64,000 nucleotides of DNA from Tubiluchus corallicola (lineage: Eukaryota; Priapulida; Priapulimorpha; Priapulimorphida; Tubiluchidae): assembly GCA_030141605.1 (NCBI GenBank), contig JAQGDQ010000706.1, positions 18,501 to 82,500 of the forward strand, in the 5' to 3' direction. The position numbers and the translations under genes are program-made. Below the pieces are notes generated by a model. It ran no database searches, had not been told where the DNA came from, and worked only from the letters and a program-made list of their open reading frames with translations. Below are positions 1-13,300 of this stretch, in pieces; the first letter of the stretch is position 1; every line of letters starts with the position of its first letter.

Positions 1-196
1 CACAATGTTCATTTTTTAAGTCATAGTCTGTTGCCATAGTCATAGTCATAACTGCATCTGTTATGTGGAGATTCTTGTTTTTAATTGTCCGTGTTTTTAA
101 TTGTGTGTCTAACTGTCAACCATGTCAGTGACTTGAACACATACATTGTCGTAGGTGCTCATTATTGTTTTGTTTTGATTACTTTTATTTACGCAG

Positions 197-307
197 ATTT
201 TGACGAATGTTACTCAAACCCGTGTGTCAACGGTCAGTGCGTAAATAAGCCCGATGGCTACATTTGCAAATGCGATGGAAATTACGCGGGAACCCACTGT
301 GAAACAG
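197..307 (+). CDS. Exon 1 (in window): calcium-binding EGF module
   Basis: Phase 1-1 exon of 37 codons between a pyrimidine-acgcag acceptor and a gaaacag/gtttat donor. It begins D-F-D-E-C, the calcium-binding EGF signature, has six cysteines, and ends C-x-C-x8-C. Earlier exons must lie upstream of the window. Confidence 0.93.
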
Positions 308-3300
308 GTTTATCATTTTTATTTCGTTTTCTGAAATATTCAAGTATCTTTATGGATTTAAGTTTATTTTGCCGCCATCAGTAATGATGCCCAACACACC
401 AAAATGGCATTTGTTTGGATCGTGCACGAAATCTTGTTATTGTAATTGTTGGTGATATACTTATTTTTCAAAACTCTCGCAGGGCGCAAGTTTTCGCTGT
501 AGGAAACTGAAATTTTGCTTGAAGATACTACAGTGGTGACTGATTTACCACTTTCCCAATGTGGCCCTCAAATATGTGCGTTAAATAGATGTGTCTTATA
601 CATTGTATTATTTTGTTTTTTTTTCATTCTAATGTATATATAATTGTGTGCATTCAAAATTTCAACATATAAACAAATACTATGACAAAAATAAATTCCT
701 TCGGCAATTTTTTATAGAAACTAATAACTCCTTAAGTGCTGAGCAAATTAGATGTGCTGGACCCAAGCACATTGATGCTTTCATTCTAATTATTTTTAGC
801 ATCCTGTATTTGTTGAGTTTATGGCATTTAATTTTTATATAGATTGTCATTTTAATGCTTTTTCATAGCTATGTCTTAGCGTAAAAAGATCAGAATAGTT
901 AATGAACTTCTAAGTGTTGTAAAGAATTGTTAGTAAACTTCTAAGTGCTGTAAAGAATAGTTGGTAAACTTCTAAGTGTTGTAAAGAATAGTTAGTAAAC
1001 TTCTAAGTGTTGTAAAGAATAGTTAGTAAACTTCTAAGTGTTGTAAAGAATAGTTAGTAAACTTCTAAGTGTTGTAAAGAATAGTTAGTAAACTTCTAAG
1101 TGTTGTAAAGAATAGTTAGTAAACTTCTAAGTGTTGTAAAGAATAGTTAGTAAACTTCTAAGTGTTGTAAAGAATAGTTAGTAAACTTCTAAGTGTTGTA
1201 AAGAATAGTTAGTAAACTTCTAAGTGTTGTAAAGAATAGTTAGTAAACTTCTAAGTGTTGTAAAGAATAGTTAGTAAACTTCTAAGTGTTGTAAAGAATA
1301 GTTAGTAAACTTCTAAGTGTTGTAAAGAATAGTTAGTAAACTTCTAAGTGTTGTAAAGAATAGTTAGTAAACTTCTAAGTGTTGTAAAGAATAGTTAGTA
1401 AACTTCTAAGTGTTGTAAAGAATAGTTAGTAAACTTCTAAGTGTTGTAAAGAATAGTTAGTAAACTTCTAAGTGTTGTAAAGAATAGTTAGTAAACTTCT
1501 AAGTGTTGTAAAGAATAGTTAGTAAACTTCTAAGTGTTGTAAAGAATTGTTAGTAAACTTCTAAGTGTTGTAAAGAATAGTTAGTAAACTTCTAAGTGTT
1601 GTAAAGAGTAGTTAGTAAACTTCTAAGTGTTGTAAAGAATAGTTAGTAAACTTCTAAGTGTTGTAAAGAAAAGCATGTGCGTTTACTGTACTAAATTAAA
1701 GTGTAAGAGAAAACAGAAATCTCTTAAAACTTTTTATTTGGATTTTGCTATTTAGGTATTTAAGAAATATTTAGTGGTTTATTACGTTTTTCCATTTGAA
1801 TATTGTGTACACTTGTTTGTTGAAATTCGTGATTTTTCTTATATGATTATTGTGAGATTTTTGTTAATAACTGTTAGTATTACATCATTTTTTGTTGTTT
1901 AGAGGTACATAAAAATAGCTGTTTATATGTGTAGTTCTGAACATGAACTGTTTTTTAATTTGCTTTTATGCAAACGTCATGCCAAATAGTAGCAATGATA
2001 TTTTGCAAAGTTCATTTACTGTAAATATGTACTGCGGTTATGCATTCCAGTAAAGCTGGCTTGTGTTGTGCTCTTTTGTATTGTAGCTTTGACTCGTACG
2101 TACATTTGTATCTCGGTTAGCTGGACCTCGCTTTTACAGATGTCGGAAAAATCGGACAAAATCTGGACTGTTAAAAGTCCAGCATAGTACGGACACAGGC
2201 CGTTGTTTTGCCAGCTGACTGCTGGTTGGCAGGGCGCCACTTTGTTTACATCATTACATCAGTGCAAGCAAGCAACATGTAACGACGCGTGTGTAGGTTG
2301 CATGTCAGGAGCCACCCATACTAGATCTTTTGTGACAATTAGGCGATTGATTCTACATTACTGTGAGTCTAATAACCTGTATTAGCTTAGTATCGGTAAA
2401 TACGGACAATCGGCAAATTCGGACCGAACATCTCCCGCTTTTGTCCGGGAAACCGAGATATGAGTGTATAGTGTGAAGTTAACAGAAGCATCTGCAGTCT
2501 TAAGCAGAACGGCTTTCACTCATTCCAAATGTTTAACTAGAGAACACAATTTGTTTCCTACCCCCAAAACAAATTACGATAATAATAAAGTTGTTTCACT
2601 TTATACCAAATCTGTGAGGGAGTCATATGTCCTCTTTTTTGTGTTTTTTTCTGCTCTCAAGTTCATTTCTGTTTTTATACATCTACTTCTGTGCATCATT
2701 AAACTAAGCAAGCAACGCAAATAATTGTATGAACGATTTCTCTAGTTGTGGCTTTTTGGGACAACCTGTATGTACACCTGCGCTGTTAATAAGGAAGTTG
2801 CCTTAGCACATATTCACGCAGGAAAAAACTTGATTAATAAACTGAAACATACAACATGGAGAAAAAAAATCTGTAATCCTATAATGGTACTCTTGGATAC
2901 AAATATATAGGTTTATGTATGTGCATGTTGTAAAATTATTTTAGAAAAGAACACGTGTGATTTCCTGCACGAATTTGCTTGCTGGAGGTTAGAAGGTATA
3001 GTAAGCTATAGGTTAAAAACACACACAATTGCTTGACTTTTTGTTCAGTTTTAACAATATTTTTATTTCTAGAAGTGGATAAGGTTTGCATAGCCGACCC
3101 AAGTCCTTGTCGTAAGCCGGATGCAAATTGTACGAGGTACATGAACCATGATATGTGTTGCGCGGCATTGGAAACAAACCCTTCTGAGCAAACCTGTCAA
3201 GCTGGTATGTATATAGGTATTATACGCGTACACGTTGTAGGTTTCTCGCTTGTTCTCAAGTGGCCAGCGGTCAGGGTAGAAGGTTTTACAAGAAAGGATG

Positions 3301-4210
3301 ATGTACATTGGTCAGTGGTCATGGATTTATAAAGGAGCATTGTACATTTTTTCATTGAGTTTGAGTAGCTGCTTAAAATTATGTGTCGAAAGCCACACTG
3401 CTAGAAACATTTTAAGCCACCGACTTCTCATTTTGCATTTTGTAACCTAAAACCGATTCTCATTGCATTTTACTGTTTTCCTAACAAATTATTGCTAAAA
3501 ACAATCATTTTAAGAAGGAACCACCAGATCAGTGTACAGGTATGTAAACTTCATGGGTGTTAACTCAGGTGTAATATTACTTTTTCTGTATTGACACAAT
3601 TTTGCTATGCAACATTTTGTTTGTTTGCGAATGTTTACAAAATGCGGCTATGTTACTGTTTGTTTAGTCTTGGAATTTTTATCATTTCTCGCAAGGGATT
3701 CTGTTACCCTTTTTTTAAATAGTGCCAATTCTTCGAGCAAAACTAACTGTACAGTATGGATATGGGCTCCGTTATTGTAAAAGTACTGCTCTGAGATCAT
3801 GATTATAAAGACTATATAGAGTCAAAACAGCCTCCTGTGTTACAGAATACAATATGCATCATTCAAAAGGGAATATTGATAATTACCAATATGCTACGAT
3901 TGATTTTTCTATACTCATCTTTATTTTTTCAGTTTATGCTTGTAATGCCAACCTTTGTATGCACGGAGGCACTTGCTATATTGATACGGTCAGTCATGTT
4001 AGCTTAAAGTTTGAATACTTTTGTCATTGTCCATATGGTTATGCGGGTCGCAACTGTGAAGCAGGTAAATACATTTTGTGACATTGAAAATGAATTTTCC
4101 CTGTATCCTGTTATTACGAAGGCGGGGTGGTTGAGTGGTTACGGCACTTGACTGTCGATTTCGATGCCTCTGGTTCGAGTCCCACTCGTGTACAGGTTTT
4201 TTAAACCTTT

Positions 4211-4306
<96 letters not shown>

Positions 4307-7300
4307 AATAATCTTTATTTAAAGTCGGCTTTTGGGTCAACAATTATCATTAGCTCAAAGAGCTATTATCGCCGACTGTAAATAACAACCTACAACTACA
4401 TAACAGAGACTATTATTACCCCACTTTTACCCTAAATACCACGTGTCAGGCAGGGCAACAGCAGGTACCATTTTTAAAGTCTTTGGTATGACCCGGCCGC
4501 TGGTTCGAACTCACGACCTCCCAGACGGAAAGCAGACGCATTACCACTAGACTAAACCGTCTGGTTGATTGGTTGCATTGCTAGGCCTACACAACCTTAA
4601 TATAGAGTGGCACGTCATTTACTTGAGCAAGAAAAGTGGCGGAGTGGCAGGCTAGCCACCGGTCATCTTTATGTGTCAATGCTTCATAAGTACGAGCCCA
4701 GAGCCGTGCAGTTTCAGCTAAGCTTCAGCCGATTTATTTCTACAGCCGACCACGCCGATGATAAAATCCAGTTTTAGTCGAGCCAGCCTCTCGGTGGTGG
4801 GAGTCGAGCTAACCGACAATTTTTTCCACTCCAAACAAAGATTTTCACTCTTGTGATATTCTCGTGATGCTGCAAAAGTGGAAATCACTGATTGCAATAT
4901 GGCAAACGCATTGCGGATTTGCGGTCAGATTGTGCGTGTGCTGGCAGAGATGCTAAACTTTAGAAATTTTTGAACGAGAAAGCGGGTTAATTTAAAATTA
5001 AACACACAAATGGGCAGCATTAGTCACACGCGTGGGATCATTTTGGTGTTTTCGCATTGATTCGTCGTTAATCAAGATAAGCTTCGCCAAGAGTTGGATT
5101 GAAATAATATAATAATAATAATTTTATATTTCATTACCAGCACAGTTTGTTGTTAAAGTTTTTAGCTGTGATGTAGCCTTCTAGAATTCCTGAACAAGAA
5201 TAGCAACAATAACAATAATATATATATATATATAATTGCATAATCAAATGTGTAAAATTTTAATAATTATTTTGTATTAGAATGTCGAAATGCATAATCA
5301 AATGTGTAAAATTTAATAATTATAGAAACGTGTAATCGAATGTAGAAACGTGTGCTTGTAGTATTCATTTGTACTCGAACAATAAATATTTATGAAAATG
5401 CGAATTTGATGTTTGGTCAATCACTCTTTCTCTCTAAAACAAAATTTTCTCCAAAATGCTCAATTAAACGGCGTGCTCTAATGTGCACGTATTATGCAAT
5501 CACAAAACCGATTGACGCGACCTTAGAGTAACCACGTATGTGCAAACATACATCGCCCACGGTTCATTAAACGACGTAGAATAATATAATAATAATAATT
5601 TTATATTTCATTATCTGTACAGTTTGTTGATAAAGTTTTTAGCTGTATTGTAGCCTTCTAGAATCGTTCAAAGTCTGTTTTTAATGAATTTCTTAATTTC
5701 GTTAAGCTAACTAAACTAACGAAAGCTAACTAAAAAATGTCGTTTTTCATCTTTTAGACATAAATGAATGTTGGAGTGAACCATGCCTAAATGGTGGTAC
5801 TTGCGTGAACTCGTTGGGAACTTATCATTGCATCTGTGGGCGTGGCTTTAATGGTTCTCGATGCGAAACGGGTAATTCAGAAACTAGCAGCTATTTTAAA
5901 ACTGTTTAATAATTGTAAATAATTCATTGGACAATTATTATTTAAATTCGAATATTCAAATAAATTATAGCAAACTTTAATTACTTGCTAATGTGGTGTT
6001 TGTAAGTGTTTAACAAGAAGAATTCGTGACCAGTAGGATTGTTAACATCATAAAATAAATACAGAAAATTCAGTTTTCTGTTTGCATCCGGAGTGCATTA
6101 TACCACGAAAATCTTTTTTAAAGTGTTATGCACTTTTCTAGGAGAATTGCAGTTAAAGGAAAAAAGTTGAAAAATATTTTTTTATTTCCGCTAGCCCATT
6201 ACTATAAATTTTCTTCTTCTAGCCGTGTGCTAAACAAATGATTGTCAGCACCCACTTAAGCAAAGACGTGACTATTTATTACAACATAGTCATCCGCAAT
6301 GTTTCAACCATAACAAGGTCATGATCATGGAATTCTACTTATTAGAAATATAATGTATAAAAATTAATATTGAGAGACCAAAATCCACATTGTGAAAAGC
6401 AAACAAATCAATTTCTAAATAGTAAACTTACAGAGTGGGTAGTTCATTGTCAAATGACAGAAGAAATAAAGTTGTGTTACTCCAATATGACATATTCTCT
6501 GGCTAATGCCTGTGTGTGGCAATAGGAGAAACCTTTGCATCAAATTACTTTACCATGCGCCTTTGTAATAAACATGGAATTAATTTTGAGTCGTATCAAC
6601 ATAGATGACAAATTCTGAGTCTCAAATTATTAGAAGAAAGACGCATAATTTCTAATTTGTGCATGTGTCACAAAATTATGCATAAGGATGTTGATTAAAG
6701 TGGAAACATTTTTTACCAAAACTTTAAATAATAAAACTAAAAGTAATCACTCGTTTTTAGTCTTTGTAAGGCGTACATGTAAGACACATTTTCATGAATT
6801 TTTCTCATATCGTGTTGTTCCAATATGGAACTCATTACTTCTGTAAATGATTTGCCATTAGTTACTGCAGTAAATGTTACGTTATTCCGTAAAAGACTTG
6901 AACATGCTGATTTAACAAGGTTTCTTAACTTCGATAGATGCATGTAAGTAGCTTTGCTCTCTGTGTCTTTCTGTACATCTTAATAAGTGCTAATTACGTA
7001 GTGTGCTAGTAGTTGTACAGCATTTTTATTTTTTTAATGAATGGCATTTTATGTACTAATAGATGTGAATAAACTAAACTAAAGCAAACAAATATGAACA
7101 ACAGTGCAAACAAGCAGCTGCAAGGGGTAGAGAAGAAAGTTGATCATTAAGCTCTTGCTGAATTTCTTTTTCGTTCTTAGTTGCCTGGATTGAAGTGGGT
7201 TGCTATCGTGATAAGGAAAGACATCGGGACTTGCTTCTTTCTGAAGACTTCATGTATGCGAGTCCGTTCAAGTGTGCAGGGTACTGCCTCCTGCAGGGTT

Positions 7301-10300
7301 TCAAGTATTTCGGTTTGCAATTTGGGGTCCAGTGCTGGTGTGGGGCTCCATATGGTCGTCACGGAGAAACGACGAAAAGAAAATGCGACTATCCTTGTTA
7401 CTTAGATAATCAGACGATATGCGGGGGTGATCTTCATAACAGCATATTTGCAGCTTTTGGTGGGTATCACAGTTGTAAATAGAAATAGTTTGAATTGATA
7501 CTGATATAGATACAGGGATGAGAATTTTGCGCGGATACGTGGAATTCCGAGTTTTTTGGAAGACCAGTAGTGCCATTTTTGTAAATCGCGTAAATTCGTT
7601 GAGAAAATTTTTACGGACCCAATACATTATTTCACAAGCTGACCGCTAGTTGGCAGGCCGTCACTTTGTTTACATCACGTACATCAGTGTAACCACGTGT
7701 ATATCTCTATGTATAAAAATATAGAATCAATTGTGCAGAGTTATTTGAGTCAATTACAGACAGTTTTTATATACTTTTGCATAGGAGCGGCCAGTACTTA
7801 CACATTTTTGAGACAATTAAGTATCATGTATACTGGATAGTTGGGTATTTTAAATTAAGCATGAAACAAGGTAATTGATATTTTAAGTCCGCTTAGAGGT
7901 TCTCTATGGTCACAAAATCGCAATTTGTTGCTGGCTCCAAGGGGGCCTAGGTGACCCCAAAAACTCCGGCCTGTTTCAGAGTTTTTTGCAATTTGTCATT
8001 CTCATCCCTGTAGATATATCTTTTATTGTTAAATATAGCATGTGTTAGTGCGTCCACATTACCAAAATTTCGACGCGCATTCTGGAAACGCAAACATTCC
8101 CGCCAGTGTCCACTACCGTGAGTCTAGTTAGATTCTTCCAGGTTTTACCTGAATTTAAAAAAAATAAAGAAATTCTGGTTATAATCTGACTTCTTCATTC
8201 TTTGCATTATGGTAGGCTGTATTATAGCGTAAGCTGCCATGTTGCACTTAGCTACTTCCCAAATGTGTTTGGCGCATTGCACTTTTCATTCAGGGTCGCT
8301 TGTAAAAGTCATAGGGTTCTATGCTCGTTGCCGAGGCAGAGGTTATAAAGTTCGGAAACGGCTGATTTGCCAAGCTGTCGGTAAAATTTTTCATGTTTTG
8401 CCTAGAGAACGTCTCAAACATGGCATTATCAAAGCCTGCAGGAAAAACAGTTTCTCTGCAGGGGAAACAGAGACTGAACCAGGAAATGTTGAGTATTATT
8501 CTGAAAAAGATGTTAGTATTTATAGTGATTAATTCTTGTACTAAAACAATTCATCGCACTTGAACTATATAATTTAGACCTCAATTTTCCGGATTCTCAT
8601 AAAATGTGACAGCAACAAACTGCTTAGATTCTGGCCCTGGTCCACGAAATTCTAGCCCTGGTCCACATAATCTTTGCTAAGCTTCCTGTGCCCATTTTCT
8701 TCATGTTGTGCTTCTAATGAACTGACTTTCTAAACTTTTTCTTTTTGAATACAGTAAATGAATTGTCAAATGAAAGTAAAATATAGCAGTAAATAGATAT
8801 TATAAGTGGCTCTTCTACTGTGGTGTGCTGTCTATGGTTTTGTGTTTTTTAACCAAGATGATCTGTTTTAGGTCTTTAAATAAACTTTTTAAACTTTGGT
8901 TATTGTTTTCCTGCAAAAATATTCAAAAAGTAAAAAAAGTTACGGTGAAATTATTGTACTGGTCGTTGTTTCATTTATTATGTTCATATTTTGAAATGTG
9001 AAATTTTTCTTTTTGCACGCGAGTCCTTTCTTATTAGTTTCCAATTGATTATAAATGATTTGTGATTGATCGTGCTTCGTCTGTCACTTGTCTGCTGATT
9101 TTGTGAATAGTACGTAGTACGTGATGTCCTGTCTCGTGTTTTTACTTTTATGCTGATCGCGTATCAATAATTGCTGTTTTGCAGTTCATTGCATGTCCGG
9201 TCCTTGCCAGAATGGCGGGAAGTGCGTCGAGCGCTTGACCGGCTATGATTGCAACTGCGAGAGGGGTTTCACTGGTGAGATCTGTGAAGCAGGTAAAGTT
9301 TGTTCTGACGCAATAAAACTTTTATAAACGAGCACAGTGTCCTGCTAAGACAGGTAGTTGACTAACTTGCCATAGAATTATCATTTGGGGCGGCCACAGT
9401 TATACTTCGTATTATAGTGTGGTCATTTTTTTATACACTGTCACAGTGTAAGCCGGTCAGTGTATGGCAAGCTGAATGGCAAGGTCTAACTCAAGTTTGT
9501 GCCATATTTGAACTTGGTTCAGTTAGCAAGGATATCCTGCTAAGGTGAGCCACTGAACCAACAAAGGTTTCTCAGCCACATTCGTATGTGCATACATCCT
9601 ATGAGATAAGCAATAGGTAAGCTGAATGAATAAACAAGTTTAGCTTCTCAAATAAACAAACAGATAAAATAAACAAATTCTTTTCGCTACTGAAGTTAAT
9701 TGCTAATTACCTTTTTCTTATTTATTTATTTATTTACTTAATTATTCAGTCATCATATAAGACATATTATGCTTTACAAACTAACAGAGTTGAATGCAAA
9801 ATAAAGCAAAATACGTAACGTCCATGTGTTTACGAAAAAATTAATGGGTTAATAACAGTTAACTCACGCTGTACACTTTCAAAAAATCTATTTTTGTAAC
9901 TGGTCAGATGTAAGATTTAATTTACATATTCGCTATGGTGGTATCTATTTGTCTGTACAATTTTCTCTTGTCAGCGTGTTGTATCAATAAGCCTTTTCAC
10001 AGTTTCGTTGTGTGCACGCACAGTTGCTGTAGGTCAAAGGTTAAGTGTACCATAGCAACGCGTCTTAACTACAACCTTCACGTGACATGTGGGTAAAGCA
10101 AAGCCGTCTGCTGCATCGGTTCAGTTACTTCAGTTGTTTTCCGTGGACTTTGCTTAATTATGCATTAGTCTGTGCGCAGACAGATTTACTAGCAGGATCT
10201 TGCTTGAGAACAAGAAGAAATGAACTAGGTAAGATCCTAGTTAACTGTTAAAATTGTTACCATTACAATAGCATGGGCTGCAAGGCGTTGAGTTTTTTGG

Positions 10301-13300
10301 TACACTTAACCTTTGACTTTCCCATGATCATCATCAATCGCTGGAACTGTGAAACGGCTTATTCTAGGTCATGCGTTGTTTATCTTTGTGTTTCGGTTTT
10401 ATGTTCAAAACTTTATACTCTTGTATGCACACTTTTGTATAAAACTGTTTAAAAACAACATTATTTCTGAAATATTGATTTTTGTCGTATGGACTGTATG
10501 TAAATCACATTTTTTCATAATCACAGCTTATCAAATTACTCACTGCAATTCCTTACTGAGGAAAAATGAGATGTTGAATTTTCAGATATTGATGAGTGCA
10601 TTTATGAACCCTGCAAAAACAACGGAACATGCGAGAACGTCTACGGTCCTGATGTTTGCCACTGCTTGGATGGTTACACCGGAGAGCTTTGTGACAAAGG
10701 TACCGGAATTTACTTCAGTAAAGCAATTTAATGCAATTGTGGTAATGTATTAGCAAAAGCTAGCTGCTGGGGGGGGGGGCAAGCCAGCCCAACTCAGTGC
10801 CGGTCCCAAGCCCGGATAAATTAGGGAGGGTTAGGGTCAGGAAGGGCATCCGCCTGTAAAAACTGTGCCAAAACCTTCTATGAATGAGTCGGTGTGAGAC
10901 TTAAAGGCAAAGTCCGCAAAGAAGTGGTCAGACCCACTCTAATCTGTGGGCTGGAAGCGGCTTCTCTAAAGAAGACCGAAGAGAAGAAAATGGGTGTGGA
11001 GAGAAGAGAACTAAAATTAGAAATAATAGTATCAGAGGAACAGTAAAAGTAGTGGAAGCCTCGCAAGATTGCGATGGTATGGACACCTGAAAAGAAGAGT
11101 CGGTGAAGATCATGTGGGAAGGGAAGACATGAATGAGGAGATGGTCACCAACAGGAATGCGTGGAGAAGACTCATTCACAATGGCGACCCCGAATAGGGA
11201 AAAGCTGGGAAGAAGAGTGGTAATGTATTAGCAAATCAGTTGATGAAGGTGATCAGTCTGGAGAAGTTAGGAAGGGGTGTGGCATGTTTTCATTGCAAAT
11301 ATTGTATGATGGGAAGGCATCAGATAGTCAAATGGTGCATTGACATCAAAATTGTGGATCAGATCAGTCACATTTTGAGTCTTAATGATCTTTTATCCAG
11401 CTTGTACACCACATTTTGTACAAGTACACATGTACTTTTTGCATATACAATTTGCATAGTGTACACAATACTAATTTAAATGATTTTTATTGATCAGCAG
11501 TATTGAACTGCAGGCGCTACCTCTCCGACAAGGGCTAAAACTACCCGGGTTGGTTCTCTACTAGCAGATATGAAGGCCAAGCAGTTTATAACTCTTCTGA
11601 CATCCGCCCACGAAACAACAGAATGATGTGTGAGAAAAACGATACGTTTATTGGCAAATCACAAAGTAGATTCAAAAATAATGTTGCAATAGAGTCTCGG
11701 ATTCATCTAACTGGACCAGTGAAAGAGCAGAAAAGACCGCTTTTATGCAGGCCAGATCCATAACTTGGCTTTAACGAAAACTTACATTAGCGTGAAAGGG
11801 GTGTTCAGTACAATTCAAAAATAAAGATGAAATAGAGGTTACACCATCGTGGATTAAACTGACTAGACCAGTGAAAGAGCAGAGACGACCGCTTTTATGC
11901 AGGCCAGATCCATAACTTGGCTTCAACAAAAACTTACATTTAACTTGAAAGGGGTGTTATTTTTTATCGTGTCATATCAAGTAAACAAAATATTTGCCAG
12001 ATATAACTAGTCTCATTGTGGCTCTTTTAATAATTTTTTAACATTTGTACAGATGAGACTTAATGCAAAATGTTTCTAGCAACGAGAGATAAAACGGTTG
12101 TTTCAATGATGGTAGCGTCTGTAAATCTGATTCCTTTTTCAATTTCAGTTGCACCCGGTTGTTTCGTGCTTCCGTGCGTAGAGCAAGATGGCTGTTTTTC
12201 AAATGCAATGTTCTACGATTGTTGTAGCGATATTGCTACTGCGGTCACCCCAGTATGCGAACAAGGTTTGTTTTTACAAATACGAATCAGGTTAAATTAT
12301 TATCAGCAAGAATGCCTTAATGAGTTATCAGCATTAAATTATTATCAGCAAGAATTTTTTTACATATTTGTGTACGAACTAAACATTCATCACAATCTAT
12401 GAGACCAATACAATAAATATGCCGGTATTTATTAGTGAGACGCTTCCAAACACAGTAAACTCCATTGTCAATCAACAAGTGAACATCTGCTAAGAACGTA
12501 GAACAGATCTGATGGTATAACACTAAAGCAAGAAGAGAATCAAACACGAGTCATGTTATATACAACGCGTTAAAGCAATAATACAAAAAAAATTAAGTTT
12601 AAAAAGATAGGCTCCAATTACACATACTTAATTAAAGCGCAAGAAAACTCTCTACTTACATAAAGCTTAGAAAATTCGTCTTGAAATTTTATAGCAGTTG
12701 CATACTACACTTTTTGCATACTGGGCTTGCATTGCCAATAACGCTGTATAAAAAATGTAAATTTAAACTTCCGTTTCGAGCATTAGATGCAGCCATTTTG
12801 ACGATAAGTCATTGAAATAAGTTTAGATAACATTGAGTAAAGTTTGAAAAAATAATCAGAGCATTCATAGCGCCCACGTCACTAACTAAGTAAAATTTAA
12901 AATTACAGTATCTTGTCAATAAGATTAAAAATACGTTTTTGGTTAGTGAGTGGTGCACCCCGGAGGGTGAGCCAGTGACATTACCAATTGGTGAAAACAT
13001 TTTAAATAATTAATTTTCTTTTCTAGTTACATAAGTCTTTCAAGCAGGTAAGTGAAAAGCTAAGTAATATAATTTTTCGTGTAAAGTTCTGTGAGACACA
13101 GTTTAACATTTACTTTTCTTCCCCTGATTTACATTGTGCGTATGTGGCGTCATGTAAAGGCGCCGTCGGAACAGTATCGCGGGAAATTTAAAATGAAAAT
13201 AAACAAAAAATCCTTTCAATGCAAGTATGATATACGCATGAAGTTGCTATGAAGTAATATAATTTCTTAAGGCGATACTTCTGAAACCTACTTTAGGTAC

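Larger units (their letters stand above)
308..3072. other. Intron 1
   Basis: Holds the 31-bp minisatellite (891-1670) and a Tigger-like MITE (2103-2466). The remaining 308-890, 1671-2100 and 2467-3072 show no gene-like sequence or repeat I can recognise. Confidence 0.85.

Noticed and set aside
3514-3538. Possible micro-exon after ttttaag reading E-P-P-D-Q-C-T before gtatgt
   Set aside because: It does not fit the phase 1-1 pattern: the open frame needs phase 0 entry, and exons 2 and 3 join well without it.
4121-4200. Functional tRNA gene
   Set aside because: A and B boxes are present but the acceptor stem does not pair and a microsatellite tail follows.
3999-4343. Tyrosine-repeat frame on the minus strand
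   Set aside because: Product of the AAT microsatellite.
8239-8532. 97-codon frame as a host exon or small gene
   Set aside because: No splice sites join it to the polycystin frame and no family features; possibly an old transposon fragment.
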